Positions 27,815 through 36,994 of a stretch of 64,000 nucleotides of DNA are shown in pieces. Source of the DNA: Actinomadura hallensis (GTDB lineage: Bacteria; Actinomycetota; Actinomycetes; Streptosporangiales; Streptosporangiaceae). Position numbers and translations under genes: made by a program. The notes beneath the pieces are model-generated. The model worked only from the letters and a program-made list of their open reading frames with translations. It was not told where the DNA came from and did not search any database. Within the stretch, counting starts at the first letter, position 1. Every line of letters begins with the position of its first letter. The stretch covers positions 4,774,001-4,838,000 of the forward strand of contig NZ_VFPO01000001.1 of the NCBI RefSeq assembly GCF_006716765.1, given 5' to 3'.

Positions 27815-28116
27815 AGGCGGGCGGCAAGGCCGGAAGGGAGAAGGCGGACAGGAAGAGGGCGGAGGCCGACAAGGCGGACAAGGCGGACAGGGAGAACGTC
27901 CACAACCGGATCGCGGTGCTGAGGGCCGAGCGGGGCGTCTCGCGCCGCGAGCTGGCCGCGGCACTGGGGGTCCACTACCAGACGATCGGCTACCTGGAAC
28001 GCGGCGAGTACAGCCCGAGCCTGCATCTCGCGCTGCGCATCGCCGACTTCTTCGAGGTGCCGGTCGAGGTGGTGTTCTCGCTGAGGCCGTTCCCGAGGCT
28101 GGGGAGCACGGAGTGA
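27811..28116 (+). CDS. XRE-family HTH regulator with Lys/Ala-rich extension
   Basis: The C-terminal 70 residues are a compact Cro/CI-type HTH: NRIAVLRAERGVSRRELAAA, then LGVHYQTIGYLERGEYSPS and FFEVPVEVVF. Family members of this type start right at the NRIAVLR segment, but here the codon before HNRIAV is GTC, and the frame is open upstream through a Lys/Ala/Asp-rich stretch encoded partly by 15-base tandem repeats. GTG at 27811 is chosen because it overlaps the stop of a short upstream frame; GTG at 27646 (156 residues) has no usable Shine-Dalgarno. It precedes a small membrane protein gene, a common XRE/membrane pair. Confidence 0.75.
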   Translation: MKAGGKAGREKADRKRAEADKADKADRENVHNRIAVLRAERGVSRRELAAALGVHYQTIGYLERGEYSPSLHLALRIADFFEVPVEVVFSLRPFPRLGSTE

Positions 28117-28134
28117 TGGAAGCGACGGCGGCGC

Positions 28135-28572
28135 GTGCTCGCGGGGGCGGGCGCGTCCGCGGTCGCGATGCTGTGGGCGGGGACGGTCGTCTCGTGGAAC
28201 CTCGCCCCGAGCGACACGGCGATGTACTGGACGATCGGCCTGCTCCTGGCCTCGCTCCTGGTCGCGATACCGGTGATCTCCGCGCTGAACTCCGCCACCC
28301 GCGGGGCGGTGTCGCTGGCGGAGCGGCAGCTCGACGAGCGGCAGGTCGCCGAGCGGCTCCGCGCCTACACGGTGGCGCACCGGGTGACGCTGGTGGTCAT
28401 GGCCGCGGTGATGGCGGTGGTCTACTTCGTGACCTCCGGCGGCCGCGAGGCGTCCGTCCCGATGGCGGCGGTCGGCATGTGCCTCGTGTCGCTGTTCTTC
28501 ACGCAGATGGTGGCGCCGGTGCTCGTCGCGGGATGGCGGCAGGCCGACCCTCCGCCCGAGGACGAGGACTAG
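28135..28572 (+). CDS. Small membrane protein paired with XRE regulator
   Basis: A 145-residue protein with four hydrophobic segments: an N-terminal one (LAGAGASAVAMLWAGTVV), YWTIGLLLASLLVAIPVIS, VTLVVMAAVMAVVYF and VGMCLVSLFFTQMVAPVL, with a helical, charged loop (AERQLDERQVAERLRAY) between. Such proteins are often encoded just after a short XRE regulator, as here, and are probably controlled by it. The GTG start is 19 bases after the XRE stop and in the same frame; GGAAG lies about 11 bases before it. The function is unknown. Confidence 0.75.
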   Translation: MLAGAGASAVAMLWAGTVVSWNLAPSDTAMYWTIGLLLASLLVAIPVISALNSATRGAVSLAERQLDERQVAERLRAYTVAHRVTLVVMAAVMAVVYFVTSGGREASVPMAAVGMCLVSLFFTQMVAPVLVAGWRQADPPPEDED

Positions 28573-28575
28573 GGC

Positions 28576-28624
28576 GACCGGGGACCGGGCGGGCGCGGGC
28601 GGGCGCGGGCGCGGTCCCCCGGTC
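28576..28624. terminator. Imperfect hairpin between convergent genes
   Basis: GACCGGGGACC (28576-28586) pairs with GGTCCCCCGGTC (28613-28624) apart from one extra C, across a G-rich loop. It follows the membrane protein stop directly and faces glgP, so a terminator role is likely. Confidence 0.5.
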
Positions 28625-28652
28625 CCGCGTTCCCCCGGCCCGAGCCGCTGGT

Positions 28653-28672
28653 CCGCGGCGGCGCCGCCGCGG
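28653..28672 (-). terminator. Perfect 20-base palindrome after glgP
   Basis: CCGCGGCGGC and GCCGCCGCGG are exact reverse complements placed just after the glgP stop codon. This is the likely terminator of glgP. Confidence 0.5.
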
Positions 28673-28673
28673 A

Positions 28674-31286
28674 TCAGCGGAGGTCGCCGTTGGTCATGCC
28701 CTGCGGGGCGGGCGGGAGCGCCACCAGGCCCATCTCCGCACGCCCCGACAGGAGCGGGTGGTCCGGCACCACGCGGACGCTGTAGCCGAACGCGCCGCTG
28801 CGCCCCAGCGGGACCTCCCCCGCGTAGCGGACCTTGCCGTCCTCGGCCGGCCCGTCGTACTCCAGCTCCAGGCGGGACGGGTCGACCAGCGTGTCGGAGT
28901 CGTCCACCGGGCCGTAGACGGCCTCCACGGCGACGTCGCCGGGTTCGAGGCCGCCGAGGTCCGCGACGACCCGCACCGACAGCCGAGCCCCGACCTGCGG
29001 GCTCTCCTCCCCCTTGGACTCGACGTGCTCGACGGCGACCCGCGGCCACGCGTCCCGCACCCGCCGCTTCCACGCGGCGAGGGCCCGCGCGCCCGCGAAC
29101 TCGACGGCGACCATGGCGCGCTCGGACGCCGCGGCGGGGACGTACAGGTCCTCGACGTAGTCGCGCAGCATCCGGGTCGCCAGCACCTTCGGGCCGAGGG
29201 TCGCGATGGTGTGCTTGACCATCTCCAGCCAGCGGCGCGGCAGCCCGGCCGAGTCGCGGTCGTAGAAGGTGACCGAGACGTGGTCCTCGATCAGCTCGTA
29301 CAGCGCGGCGGCCTCCAGCTCGTCGCGCCGGTCGGGCGCGGCCAGGCCGTCGGCGGACGGGATCGCCCAGCCGTTCTGGCCGTCGTACCACTCGTCCCAC
29401 CAGCCGTCGCGGATCGACAGGTTCAGCCCGCCGTTCAGCGCCGCCTTCATCCCGGAGGTGCCGCACGCCTCCAGCGGCCGCAGCGGGTTGTTCATCCACA
29501 CGTCGCAGCCCTGCACCATGAGCTGCCCGAGCGCCATGTCGTAGTCCGGCAGGAACACGATCCGGTGCCGGACGTCCTCGGAGCCGGCGAACCGCACGAT
29601 GTCCTGGATCAGCCGCTTGCCGCCCTCGTCGGCGGGGTGGGCCTTGCCCGCGATGACGATCTGCACGGGGCGCTCGGGGTGCAGCAGGAGCGACCGGAGC
29701 CGGTCCTGGTCGCTCAGCATCAGCGTCAGCCGCTTGTAGGACGGGACGCGCCGCGCGAACCCGATCGTCAGGACGTCCGGGTCGAGCGCGTCGTCGATCC
29801 AGGAGGTCTCCGCCTCGCTCGCGCCGCGCTGCCGCCACGACTCGCGCAGCCGGCGCCGCGCGTCGGTGACGAGCCGGTGCCGCAGCATCCTCCGCATCCG
29901 CCAGATCTCGGCGGCGGAGACGTCGCGGACGCCCTCCCAGCCGCGCCCGGACTCCAGCACCGCCGGCAGTTCCCGCGCGGTGAACTCCAGGACCTCGCGG
30001 GCGACCCAGGTCCCGGCGTGGACGCCGTTGGTGATCGACCCGATGGGGACCTCGGGGGTGTCGAACCCGCCCCACAGTCCGCCGAACATCTCCCGGCTGA
30101 CCCGCCCGTGCAGCCTGCTGACGCCGTTGACGCGCTGCGCGAGGCGCATCCCCATCACGGCCATGTTGAACACGGTGCGGTCGCCGCCGGGGTAGTCCTC
30201 GGCGCCGAGCGCGAGGACGCGCTCCAGCGGCACCTGCTCGGTCTCGTTCGTGCCGCCGAAGTACCGGGCGACCAGGTCGCGGGGGAACCGGTCGATGCCG
30301 GCCGGGACGGGCGTGTGCGTGGTGAACACGGTGCCCGCCCGGGTCGCCTCCAGCGCCTCGTCGAACGTGAGGCCGGCGTCCGACACCAGCTCTCGGATGC
30401 GCTCCAGGCCGAGGAAGCCGGCGTGCCCCTCGTTGGTGTGGAAGACCTCGGGTTCCGCGTGCCCGGTGATGCGGCAGTAGGCGCGGATGGCCCGCACGCC
30501 GCCGATGCCGAGCAGCATCTCCTGCAGCAGCCGGTGGTCGCCGCCGCCCCCGTACAGCCGGTCGGTGACGTCCCGGGCCAACGGCTCGTTCTCCTCCACG
30601 TCGGAGTCGAGCAGGAGCTGCGGGACGCGCCCGACCTGCGCGATCCACACCTGCGCCTGGAGGCTCTTCCCCTTCGGCAGGCCGATCCTGACGCGGACCG
30701 GCGTCCCGTCCCGTTCGCGGAGGAGGGTGAGCGGGAGGCCGTTCGGGTCGATCGGCGGGTAGCGCTCCAGCTGCCAGCCGTCCGGCGAGAGCGACTGGGA
30801 GAAGTAGCCGTGCCGGTAGAGGAGCCCGACCCCGAGGATGGGGACGCCCAGGTCGCTCGCGGTCTTCAGGTGGTCGCCCGCCAGGATGCCGAGGCCGCCG
30901 GAGTACTGCGGCAGCGCGGCGGTGATCCCGTACTCGGGTGAGAAGTAGGCGATGCAGGCGGGGCCGGGCTCCCGCTCGTCCCCGCCGAACCGCGACTGGT
31001 ACCAGCGCGGCGCCGTGAGGTACTCGCGCAGGTCGTCGGCGGTGTCCTGGAGGCGGCGCAGGAACCGCCGGTCCTCCGCGAGCCGTTCCAGCCGCTCCGG
31101 CGCGACCTCGCCGAGCAGCCTGACCGGGTCGTGGCGGACGGCCTCCCACAGGGCGGGGTCCACGGCGCTGAACAGGTCGAGCGTCTCGTGGTGCCAGGAC
31201 CAGCGCAGGTTGAGGACGAGTTCCTCAAGCTGCCGCAACGGCTCGGGAAGGACGGTGCGGACCGTGAAACGTCGGATTGCCTTCAC
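28674..31286 (-). CDS. glgP: Alpha-glucan (glycogen/maltodextrin) phosphorylase
   Basis: It releases glucose 1-phosphate from non-reducing ends of alpha-1,4-glucans. The 870-residue product is the actinobacterial long form with an N-terminal DUF3417 region (LNLRWSWHHETLDLF), the segment FSPEYGITAALPQYSGGLG, FHTNEGHAGFL, and the PLP-lysine region ACGTSGMKAALNGGLNLS. It is transcribed away from glgE-treS-mak over a 271-base gap that must hold both promoters. Together with these genes it forms a turnover cycle for glucan. Confidence 0.95.
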   Translation of the reverse strand: MKAIRRFTVRTVLPEPLRQLEELVLNLRWSWHHETLDLFSAVDPALWEAVRHDPVRLLGEVAPERLERLAEDRRFLRRLQDTADDLREYLTAPRWYQSRFGGDEREPGPACIAYFSPEYGITAALPQYSGGLGILAGDHLKTASDLGVPILGVGLLYRHGYFSQSLSPDGWQLERYPPIDPNGLPLTLLRERDGTPVRVRIGLPKGKSLQAQVWIAQVGRVPQLLLDSDVEENEPLARDVTDRLYGGGGDHRLLQEMLLGIGGVRAIRAYCRITGHAEPEVFHTNEGHAGFLGLERIRELVSDAGLTFDEALEATRAGTVFTTHTPVPAGIDRFPRDLVARYFGGTNETEQVPLERVLALGAEDYPGGDRTVFNMAVMGMRLAQRVNGVSRLHGRVSREMFGGLWGGFDTPEVPIGSITNGVHAGTWVAREVLEFTARELPAVLESGRGWEGVRDVSAAEIWRMRRMLRHRLVTDARRRLRESWRQRGASEAETSWIDDALDPDVLTIGFARRVPSYKRLTLMLSDQDRLRSLLLHPERPVQIVIAGKAHPADEGGKRLIQDIVRFAGSEDVRHRIVFLPDYDMALGQLMVQGCDVWMNNPLRPLEACGTSGMKAALNGGLNLSIRDGWWDEWYDGQNGWAIPSADGLAAPDRRDELEAAALYELIEDHVSVTFYDRDSAGLPRRWLEMVKHTIATLGPKVLATRMLRDYVEDLYVPAAASERAMVAVEFAGARALAAWKRRVRDAWPRVAVEHVESKGEESPQVGARLSVRVVADLGGLEPGDVAVEAVYGPVDDSDTLVDPSRLELEYDGPAEDGKVRYAGEVPLGRSGAFGYSVRVVPDHPLLSGRAEMGLVALPPAPQGMTNGDLR

Positions 31287-31557
31287 ACGACGCCACGCTA
31301 TGCGCTGTACACCGATGGCGCGACGGTCACGGAGGGCGGCCCGGGCGAGCCGACCGACTCAATGAACGCTTTTGAACTCCGCAATGCACCGGCCCGCGGC
31401 GGATTCCGCGCGCTCCGGGACCCCTCCGGCCGGGCATCGCGGAGCGGTCACGCCGGGTCTTCGGGGCGCGGCGCAAAGTTATCGGAAACTACTGGGCGGT
31501 AGGCGCCGGTTCCAGGGCATGGACGTTTCGGAAGTCCCGCGCGGGTAGAGGTGGCCT

Positions 31558-33579
31558 ATGCACGTCGAGTCCGGAACGTCAACCCCCGCCGGCATTCCGG
31601 TTCTGGGCCGCATTCCGATCCTGGACGTGGCGCCGGTGGTGGACTGCGGCCGGTGGCCGGCCAAGGCCGTGGTGGGCGAGACGGTCGAGGTGTCGGCGAC
31701 GGTGTTCCGGGAGGGGCACGAGCGGCTGGGCGCGGCGGTGGTGCTGCGCACGCCCGACGGCGAGGAACTGCCCGGCCGGCGGATGCGCGAGGTCGGGGAG
31801 GGGCTGGACCGGTGGGCGGCGCAGGTGACGCCGACCCGGACGGGGTCGTGGTCGTTTCGCGTGGAGGCGTGGGGCGACCCGATCGCGCACTGGTGGCACG
31901 ACGCGCAGATCAAAGTCCCCCGGGGCGAGGACGTGGAGCTGATGCTCGTCGAGGGGGCGCTGCTGTTCGAGCGTGCGGCGGAGTGCCAGCCCAGCAAGGA
32001 CCGCCCCGTTCTGGACCGGCTGGCCGGGCTGCTGCGGGACGAGACCGTCCCGGCCATGGAGCGGCTGGAGGCGGCCGGCGCTCCGGACGTGGCGGAGGTG
32101 CTGGAGCGGCACCCGCTGCGGGATCTGCTGACGCTGGGCGACTGGTACCCGCTGATCGTGCACCGCCAGCGCGCCCTGTTCAGCGCCTGGTACGAGTTCT
32201 TCCCCCGCTCCGAAGGCGCCAGGATCGACCCGCTGGGCCGCCGCGGCCCGACCTCCGGCACCCTGCGCACCGCCGCCAAACGCCTGCCCGCCATCGCCGA
32301 CATGGGCTTTGACGTGGTCTACCTGCCCCCCATCCACCCCATCGGCACCACCAGCCGCAAAGGCCCCAACAACACCCTGGACGCCGGCCCCTACGACCCC
32401 GGATCCCCCTGGGCCATCGGCTCACCCGACGGCGGCCACGACACCGTCCACCCCGACCTGGGCACCCTGGACGACTTCGACGCCTTCGTCGCCCACGCCC
32501 ACGACTGCGGCCTGGAGATCGCCCTCGACCTGGCCCTGCAATGCTCCCCCGACCACCCCTGGGTCACCCAGCACCCCGAATGGTTCACCACCCGCGCCGA
32601 CGGCACCATCGCCTACGCCGAGAACCCGCCCAAGAAATACCAGGACATCTACCCCCTCAACTTCGACAACGACCCCGAAGGCCTCTACACCGAGATCCGC
32701 CGCATCATCCACCACTGGATCGACCACGGCGTCACCCTCTTCCGCGTCGACAACCCCCACACCAAACCCGTCGCCTTCTGGGAACGCCTCCTGGCCGACA
32801 TCCACACCACCCACCCCCACGTGCTGTTCCTGGCCGAAGCCTTCACCCGCCCCGCCATGATGCACACCCTGGCCAAAATCGGCTTCCACCAGTCCTACAC
32901 CTACTTCACCTGGCGCAACACCGCCGACGAACTCCGCACCTACCTCACCGAACTCACCACACCCCCCACCGCCACCTACATGCGCCCCAACCTGTTCACC
33001 AACACCCCCGACATCCTCAACGAATACCTCCAGCACGGCGGCCGCCCCGCCTTCGAAATCCGCGCCGTCCTCGCCGCACTGCTCTCCCCCACCTGGGGCA
33101 TCTACTCCGGCTACGAACTGTGCGAGAACACCCCCGTCCGCCCCGGCAGCGAGGAATACCGCGACTCCGAGAAATACCAGTACCGCCCCCGCGACTGGGA
33201 CACCGCCGCCGCCACCGGAAACACCATCGCCCCCCTCATCACCCGCCTCAACACCCTCCGCAACACCCACCCCGCCCTCCAGCAACTCCAAAACCTGCAC
33301 TTCCACCACATCGACCAACCCGAACTGCTCGCCTTCTCCAAACGCCACCTCGACGACGTCATCCTGACCATCGTCAACCTCAACCCCCACCACCCCCGCG
33401 AAGCCACCGTCCACCTCGACCTGCCCGCCCTCGGCCTACCCGACGACCCCCACCACCCCTACACCGTCACCGACCAGCTCAACGGCGCCACCTACACCTG
33501 GCACCGCTCCAACTACGTCTACCTCGACCCCCACACCCAACCCGCGCACATCTTCACGGTCGGGAGAAACGAGAGTTGA
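31558..33579 (+). CDS. glgE: Alpha-1,4-glucan:maltose-1-phosphate maltosyltransferase GlgE
   Basis: It extends alpha-1,4-glucan by two glucose units from maltose 1-phosphate (GH13_3). The 673-residue product has an N-terminal beta domain (GRIPILDVAPVVDCGRWPAK), the YEFFPRS segment, and GH13 catalytic motifs: the nucleophile aspartate in FRVDNPHTKP and the acid glutamate in FLAEAFTRP. AGAGG stands 6 bases before the ATG. From about 32240 to 33545 the codon usage changes sharply to C-ending codons with GAA, AAA and CAA, unlike the first 680 bases. Its stop overlaps the treS start. It is the key enzyme of the GlgE pathway with treS and mak. Confidence 0.97.
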   Translation: MHVESGTSTPAGIPVLGRIPILDVAPVVDCGRWPAKAVVGETVEVSATVFREGHERLGAAVVLRTPDGEELPGRRMREVGEGLDRWAAQVTPTRTGSWSFRVEAWGDPIAHWWHDAQIKVPRGEDVELMLVEGALLFERAAECQPSKDRPVLDRLAGLLRDETVPAMERLEAAGAPDVAEVLERHPLRDLLTLGDWYPLIVHRQRALFSAWYEFFPRSEGARIDPLGRRGPTSGTLRTAAKRLPAIADMGFDVVYLPPIHPIGTTSRKGPNNTLDAGPYDPGSPWAIGSPDGGHDTVHPDLGTLDDFDAFVAHAHDCGLEIALDLALQCSPDHPWVTQHPEWFTTRADGTIAYAENPPKKYQDIYPLNFDNDPEGLYTEIRRIIHHWIDHGVTLFRVDNPHTKPVAFWERLLADIHTTHPHVLFLAEAFTRPAMMHTLAKIGFHQSYTYFTWRNTADELRTYLTELTTPPTATYMRPNLFTNTPDILNEYLQHGGRPAFEIRAVLAALLSPTWGIYSGYELCENTPVRPGSEEYRDSEKYQYRPRDWDTAAATGNTIAPLITRLNTLRNTHPALQQLQNLHFHHIDQPELLAFSKRHLDDVILTIVNLNPHHPREATVHLDLPALGLPDDPHHPYTVTDQLNGATYTWHRSNYVYLDPHTQPAHIFTVGRNES

Positions 33580-35420
33580 GCGGCCCCTTCGAGTCACGGT
33601 CCCCCGCCGCGCCCTCGGACCCTCCGCCGGGCGCCGTGCCGAGGGACGAGCCCATCAGCGAGATTCCGCCCGAGGCGATTCCCGCCATGTCCGAGCCCCT
33701 TCCGGACGCGTTCAATCCCGAAACGCCCCGGGACCCGCACTGGTTCAAAACCGCGGTGTTCTACGAGGTGTCGGTCCGCGGCTACGCCGACTCCAACAAC
33801 GACGGCTACGGCGACCTGCGCGGCCTGATCAGCAAACTCGACCACCTGCAATGGCTGGGCATCGACTGCCTGTGGCTGCTGCCGATCTACCAGTCACCCC
33901 TGCGCGACGGCGGCTACGACATCTCCGAATACACCCGCATCCTGCCCGAATTCGGCGAACTCGGCGACTTCGTCGAACTCATCGACCAAGCCCACGCCCG
34001 CGGCATCAGAGTCATCGCCGACCTGGTCATGAACCACACCTCCGACCAGCACCCCTGGTTCCAGGCCTCCCGCACCGACCCCACCGGCCCCTTCGGCGAC
34101 TTCTACATGTGGGCCGACGACGACACCGGCTACCCCGACGCCCGCATCATCTTCGTCGACACCGAAACCTCCAACTGGACCTACGACCCCGTCCGCGGCC
34201 AGTACTACTGGCACCGCTTCTTCTCCCACCAACCCGACCTCAACTACGACAACCCCGCCGTCCAAGACGCCATGCTGGAGAACCTGCGCTTCTGGCTCGA
34301 CCTGGGCATCGACGGCTTCCGCCTCGACGCCGTCCCCTACCTGTACGCCCGCGAAGGCACCAACTGCGAAAACCTCCCCGAAACCCACGCCTACCTCAAA
34401 CGCGTCCGCGCCGAAGTCGACCGCCTCTACCCCGACCGCGTCCTGCTCGCCGAAGCCAACCAATGGCCCGCCGACGTCGTCGAATACTTCGGCGACCCCG
34501 CCGCCGGCGGCGACGAATGCCACATGGCCTTCCACTTCCCCGTCATGCCCCGCATCTTCATGGCCGTCCGCCGCGAACAGCGCTACCCCATCTCCGAAAT
34601 CATGGCCCAGACCCCCAAAATCCCCGACTCCTGCCAATGGGGCATCTTCCTGCGCAACCACGACGAACTCACCCTGGAGATGGTCACCGACGAAGAACGC
34701 GACTACATGTACGCCGAATACGCCAAAGACCCCCGCATGAAAGCCAACATCGGCATCCGCCGCCGCCTGGCCCCCCTCCTGGACAACGACCGCAACCAAC
34801 TCGAACTGTTCACCGCCCTCCTGCTCTCCCTCCCCGGCTCCCCCGTCCTGTACTACGGCGACGAAATCGGCATGGGCGACAACATCTGGCTCGGCGACCG
34901 CGACGCCGTCCGCACCCCCATGCAATGGACCCCCGACCGCAACGCCGGCTTCTCCAAATGCGACCCCGCCCGCCTCTACCTGCCCGTCATCATGGACCCC
35001 ATCTACGGCTACCAAGCCGTCAACGTCGAAGCCCAGGCCAACAACCCCGGCTCCCTGCTCCACTGGACCCGCAAAATGATCGAGATCCGCCAACGCCACC
35101 CCGTCTTCGGCGTCGGCTCCTACGTCGAACTGTCCGCCTCCAACCCCTCCGTCCTCGCCTTCACCCGGGAAATGGAGAACGGCGAGACGAACCAATGGGG
35201 AGGCGTGGACACGATTCTCTGCGTGAACAATCTGTCGCGCTTCCCGCAGCCCGTGGAACTCGACCTGCGCCGATTCCGCGGCTCCACCCCCATCGAGTGC
35301 ATGGGCGGCGTGCAGTTCCCCGCCATCGGCGACCTGCCCTACCTGCTCACCCTCCCCGGGCACGGGTTCTACTGGTTCCTCCTCCCGCCGGCCGAGGACC
35401 ACGACGCGGAGAAGGGGTGA
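33576..35420 (+). CDS. treS: Trehalose synthase/maltokinase partner TreS
   Basis: It interconverts trehalose and maltose (GH13_16). The 614-residue product has FYEVSVRGYADSNNDGYGD, the nucleophile aspartate in GFRLDAVPYLY, the acid glutamate in LLAEANQWP and RNHDELTLEM. The TTG start overlaps the glgE stop (TTGA) and lies 9 bases after GGGAG, so translation is coupled; an ATG at 33687 giving 577 residues is the other option, and the 37 residues between are proline-rich and not conserved in the family as I know it. The block 33781-35165 has the same unusual C-ending codon usage as the glgE core. In mycobacteria TreS forms a complex with the maltokinase encoded next. Confidence 0.95.
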   Translation: MSGPFESRSPAAPSDPPPGAVPRDEPISEIPPEAIPAMSEPLPDAFNPETPRDPHWFKTAVFYEVSVRGYADSNNDGYGDLRGLISKLDHLQWLGIDCLWLLPIYQSPLRDGGYDISEYTRILPEFGELGDFVELIDQAHARGIRVIADLVMNHTSDQHPWFQASRTDPTGPFGDFYMWADDDTGYPDARIIFVDTETSNWTYDPVRGQYYWHRFFSHQPDLNYDNPAVQDAMLENLRFWLDLGIDGFRLDAVPYLYAREGTNCENLPETHAYLKRVRAEVDRLYPDRVLLAEANQWPADVVEYFGDPAAGGDECHMAFHFPVMPRIFMAVRREQRYPISEIMAQTPKIPDSCQWGIFLRNHDELTLEMVTDEERDYMYAEYAKDPRMKANIGIRRRLAPLLDNDRNQLELFTALLLSLPGSPVLYYGDEIGMGDNIWLGDRDAVRTPMQWTPDRNAGFSKCDPARLYLPVIMDPIYGYQAVNVEAQANNPGSLLHWTRKMIEIRQRHPVFGVGSYVELSASNPSVLAFTREMENGETNQWGGVDTILCVNNLSRFPQPVELDLRRFRGSTPIECMGGVQFPAIGDLPYLLTLPGHGFYWFLLPPAEDHDAEKG

Positions 35421-35427
35421 GACGACC

Positions 35428-36921
35428 GTGCCGCCGCCCGACCGCTCCCTCGTCCGGCTCCTCGCCGGCTGGCTGCCGCGGCAGCGATGGTTCGGCGGCA
35501 AGGACGGCCCCATCGACGAGCTCGCCATCGGCACCGCCACCGAACTGCGCTCCGGCGACCCCGCCCTGCACCACCTGATCCTTGACGTCCGGCAAGGCGA
35601 CGCCACCGACCACTACCAGGTCCTCCTCGGCGTCCGCGGCGACCTGCCCGAGCGGCTGGAGTCCGGCCTCATCGGACGGCTGCACGGTGCGGACGCGTTC
35701 TCCGGGCACGTCTACGACGCGGCGTACGACCCGGAGCTGACCCGCCCGCTGCTGACGTACATGGCGAACGAGACGCTCGTCGGGCCGCTGCAGTTCCGCC
35801 GCGCGCCCGGCACCGGCATCCGCACGGACCTGGAGGCGGCGCCCATCGGCGCCGAGCAGAGCAACACCTCGCTCATCTACGGCGACAGCTACATCTGCAA
35901 GCTGTTCCGGCGGCTGTCCCCCGGCGTCAACCCCGACCTGGAGATCAACCTCGCGCTCTCCCGCGAGGGCTGCGCCCACATCCCCGCCGTGCACGGATGG
36001 ATCGAGCTGGAACCCGGCTCCGGCGCCGTGGGCGGCGGCGGGGACGAGCCCGTCACGCTGGCGCTGCTCTCGGAGTTCCTGCGCTCCGCGACCGACGGGT
36101 GGCAGCTCGCGCTCACCAGCGTCCGCGACTGGTTCGCCCAGCCCCTCCCGCCCCCCGGCGAGGGGCGGAACCCGTTCCCGGACGGGAGCCCCGCCCCGCA
36201 CACCCCCCACGCCGTCCCGGTGTTCACCGCCGACGACGCGGCCGCCGCCGGCGGGGACTTCGGCGCGGAGGCCGAGCGGCTCGGCGCCGCGACCGCGCAG
36301 GTGCACCGCGACCTCGCCGCCGCGTTCGGGGTGACGCGGGCGCCCGCCTCGGTGCTGCGGACCGCGGTCTTCGGGATGAACGAGCAGCTCGACCAGGTCA
36401 GCGCTGCCGTCCCGGAGATCCGCCCGTACGCCCCCGCGCTCCGGGCGGTGTTCGACGAGGTCGCCGCGGAGGCGGGGGAGCTGACCGTCCAGCGCGTCCA
36501 CGGCGACTACCACCTCGGCCAGGTCCTGCGCACCGACACCGGGTGGGTCCTGCTGGACTTCGAGGGCGAGCCCGCCCGCACCCCCGCCGAGCGCCGGGCG
36601 CCGGCGCACCCGCTGCGGGACGTCGCCGGGATGCTGCGCTCCTTCGAGTACGCGGCCCGGTTCCTGCTCGCCCGCGACGACGAGCTGCCGCCCGACGCCG
36701 CGGAGGCGCTGGAGATGCGGGCCAGGGCGTGGGCGAAGCGCAACCGGGCGGCGTTCTGCGCCGGCTACGCCGCGGCGGGCGGGCCCGACCCGGCCGAGCA
36801 CCGCGCGCTGATGCGGGCGTTCGAGTTCGACAAGGCGGTGTACGAGATCCGCTACGAGGCGCGGAACCGGCCGTCGTGGCTCCCCGTCCCGCTGCGGTCC
36901 CTGGCGAGCCTGACCGGCTGA
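35428..36921 (+). CDS. mak: Maltokinase Mak/Pep2
   Basis: It phosphorylates maltose to maltose 1-phosphate with ATP, feeding GlgE. The 497-residue product has the N-terminal LAGWLPRQRWFGGKD typical of maltokinases, NTSLIYGDSYICKLFRR, and the aminoglycoside-kinase-like catalytic motifs VHGDYHLGQVL and LLDFEGEPART. The GTG start is 7 bases after the treS stop. Codon usage is normal GC-rich again. glgE, treS and mak form one operon. Confidence 0.95.
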   Translation: MPPPDRSLVRLLAGWLPRQRWFGGKDGPIDELAIGTATELRSGDPALHHLILDVRQGDATDHYQVLLGVRGDLPERLESGLIGRLHGADAFSGHVYDAAYDPELTRPLLTYMANETLVGPLQFRRAPGTGIRTDLEAAPIGAEQSNTSLIYGDSYICKLFRRLSPGVNPDLEINLALSREGCAHIPAVHGWIELEPGSGAVGGGGDEPVTLALLSEFLRSATDGWQLALTSVRDWFAQPLPPPGEGRNPFPDGSPAPHTPHAVPVFTADDAAAAGGDFGAEAERLGAATAQVHRDLAAAFGVTRAPASVLRTAVFGMNEQLDQVSAAVPEIRPYAPALRAVFDEVAAEAGELTVQRVHGDYHLGQVLRTDTGWVLLDFEGEPARTPAERRAPAHPLRDVAGMLRSFEYAARFLLARDDELPPDAAEALEMRARAWAKRNRAAFCAGYAAAGGPDPAEHRALMRAFEFDKAVYEIRYEARNRPSWLPVPLRSLASLTG

Positions 36922-36994
36922 GCCGCCCGCCCCGGGTCCGCGCACGCCTCCCCGGCGCCTGCTCGTCCTCCGGCACCTGCTGGTCCAGGGCGTC

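Noticed and set aside
28114..28137. Possible fusion of the XRE and membrane genes, which share a frame
   Set aside because: A clean TGA separates them and the XRE domain is complete before it, so two proteins are more likely than a read-through.
32422..33414. 330-codon open frame on the minus strand opposite glgE
   Set aside because: It is a valine/glycine low-complexity frame made by the C-ending codons of glgE; no start signal or family motif.
33894..35606. 570-codon open frame on the minus strand opposite treS and mak
   Set aside because: Same cause: antisense of strongly biased codons, valine/glycine-rich, no motif.
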